Source: Osedax fenrisi | Taxonomy: Eukaryota > Annelida > Polychaeta > Sabellida > Siboglinidae | Assembly: GCA_964019155.1 (NCBI GenBank) | Contig: OZ025243.1 | Location: 4,409,359-4,473,358 of the forward strand | Length of the DNA: 64,000 bases | Direction: 5' to 3' | Part shown: positions 30,155-64,000 of the stretch, in pieces | How the letters are laid out: each line of letters starts with the position of its first letter | Position numbering within the stretch: the stretch's first letter is position 1 | Position numbers and translations under genes: made by a program | The notes under the pieces: model-generated | What the model was told of the DNA's origin: nothing | What the model saw: the letters and a program-made list of their open reading frames with translations, nothing else | The model's database searches: none

Positions 30155-30909
30155 TTATATATATATAATTAAAATGATTCCCTAATATGAGTTTGAAATA
30201 TATTGAAACTATTACCAAAAACATGCTTTCCGCTCATAATATCTGGAATTTTACTTTTTGTACTCCAAGCTAGACACTTTTCTATTGTATTTCAGTAATT
30301 TTAATCTTTGAATCAAATATATTAAGAATATTTATTTATCTGTTAATAAAATGCATTGATATTTTAAATTATATTTATATATGAATATATAAAAAATATG
30401 AATATTTTTTTCCGAACGATGTTTTTATTGTATATATGTCGACATTCCAAATAATATAATGTATATTAAATTATACTATGAATTAAATATAAACATATTG
30501 AAATCAGTTATTTAAATACAAGTTTTTCCATTGCATATATCAAATTAAATTTGTACTATTGGACCATTATGCATATTGCAATACAATAAAATTCTCAATC
30601 AGAAAATTAAAATTTCACAAAATATGCATTTGCAGATATCCTGTCCTTGGTATTACTGATTGTCCTCTAATATTTATTAATATATATATACATATATTTA
30701 TATATATATATTTATAATAAACAGTATTACTTATTTATTAATACATTTAAGTTATAATAGTTATAACATTAATTATTATTTCTGTGTAGTTCTGATTATG
30801 AGTGTTGTTAATTATTTCTCAGTTTTGGTATTTTATATAATGGTTAGAAGGTGATATATCCACTCTACATTAATACATATATAATACATATATAAATACA
30901 TTAAATCAG

Positions 30910-63341
<32,432 letters not shown>

Positions 63342-64000
63342 GTTAGTGACCCTCACACCCCCCACTAGGTGGTGTTACTGCTATATCATAGTTTTACCGT
63401 ATATTCTATAGATTATTACTTGAGCCGAGGCCATACACGCGAATATACCTCAATTTATGCGTATAATAAACGTGCTTTAAGGGGATCCCGCACATAACAC
63501 GCAATTTGCCAATTTCGTGTATAAATAGATAGGAAAAATATAGGTCCACTAAAAAAAATAGAACTGATATTCATTCAATTGACCTAATTTTTTTTGTAAT
63601 GTATTCATAACATATACATGCATAGGAAAATAGAAAGTTATTTTTAATATTATTATTTATTATATTATATATATCTAAATTAAAAATTATCAATACTAAA
63701 ATGATGGTATTTCTATAGAAATTATCCTTTTATACAATGAATTCTATACATTATATTAATTATCTCTTTATTTTACTATTCATATAATTAAATTCTATAT
63801 AAATCAAAAAAAATATTATAATTATAATAGTTTTTATGTTCTATATTTTTGAATGTACATACCTAGCTTGAAATAATTATTCTGAGAAAACAGCGTTTGA
63901 AGTTTGACAGCATAACAATGTAATAGTGAATAGCATATAATAGTATTATCTTATCGTGAAAAAACACATTTTTATGCAATTTATAGACTGAATTCATGTC

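Larger units (their letters stand above)
24837..30909. other. Intergenic DNA between the two divergent genes
   Basis: Apart from the CGGACT and GATACTG repeats and the LINE fragment, this is AT-rich DNA with long (TA)n runs (25380-25428, 29700-29735, 30102-30150). No convincing gene, promoter motif or RNA gene was seen. Both USO1 and GCP6 promoters should lie between 20.5 and 30.9 kb, but AT-richness hides any TATA box. Confidence 0.5.

Overview
The window is eukaryotic and most likely from an invertebrate animal. Exon islands of near 45-60% GC sit in very AT-rich non-coding DNA full of (TA)n, trinucleotide arrays, minisatellites and short interspersed elements. Both recognisable genes are split into many small exons and match animal cell-biology proteins. 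I cannot name the phylum.

Layout. From 1 to about 4.36 kb is AT-rich intergenic DNA with two MITE-like elements and one doubtful exon. On the minus strand, 20467 down to 4360, lies a 16-exon gene for the vesicle-tethering factor p115/USO1, predicted at 744 residues. From 20.5 to 30.9 kb is mostly intergenic and repeat-rich. It holds a hAT-type MITE with a perfect 8-bp target duplication, two further terminal-inverted-repeat elements, a LINE 3' fragment, an unassigned exon-like island at 22.5 kb, and a single-exon ORF of 227 residues on the minus strand (24722-24039) with a coiled coil and a very acidic tail. On the plus strand, from 30910 to the right end, lies a 33-exon gene for gamma-tubulin complex component 6 (GCP6/TUBGCP6), at least 1,521 residues. 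Its last exon probably lies beyond the window.

I built both gene models by reading exons, matching them in order to the known families, and requiring every intron phase to agree. In both models all junctions keep frame. No single long ORF represents either gene, and most long ORFs in the window are microsatellite translations or frame shadows.

How the parts relate. The two proteins work in different systems (ER-Golgi tethering and microtubule nucleation) and are simply divergent neighbours with about 10 kb between their starts. Many introns are mostly tandem repeat. Examples are a (TAC)83 array filling most of GCP6 intron 1, a (TAC)n array filling most of one USO1 intron, a 1.9-kb higher-order minisatellite filling another, and a 24-copy 32-bp array in GCP6 intron 7.

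Most striking observations: (1) 29 of 47 inferred 5' splice sites carry T at intron position +3, often as GTTAGT or GTTAGC, while a perfect GTAAGT inside conserved coding sequence is apparently not used. (2) GCP6 intron 1 is a multiple of three, has no in-frame stop, and would encode 83 tyrosines if retained. (3) The predicted p115 has a very short coiled-coil tail and no acidic C-terminus. (4) Several DNA-element families have ends built from repeated short motifs.
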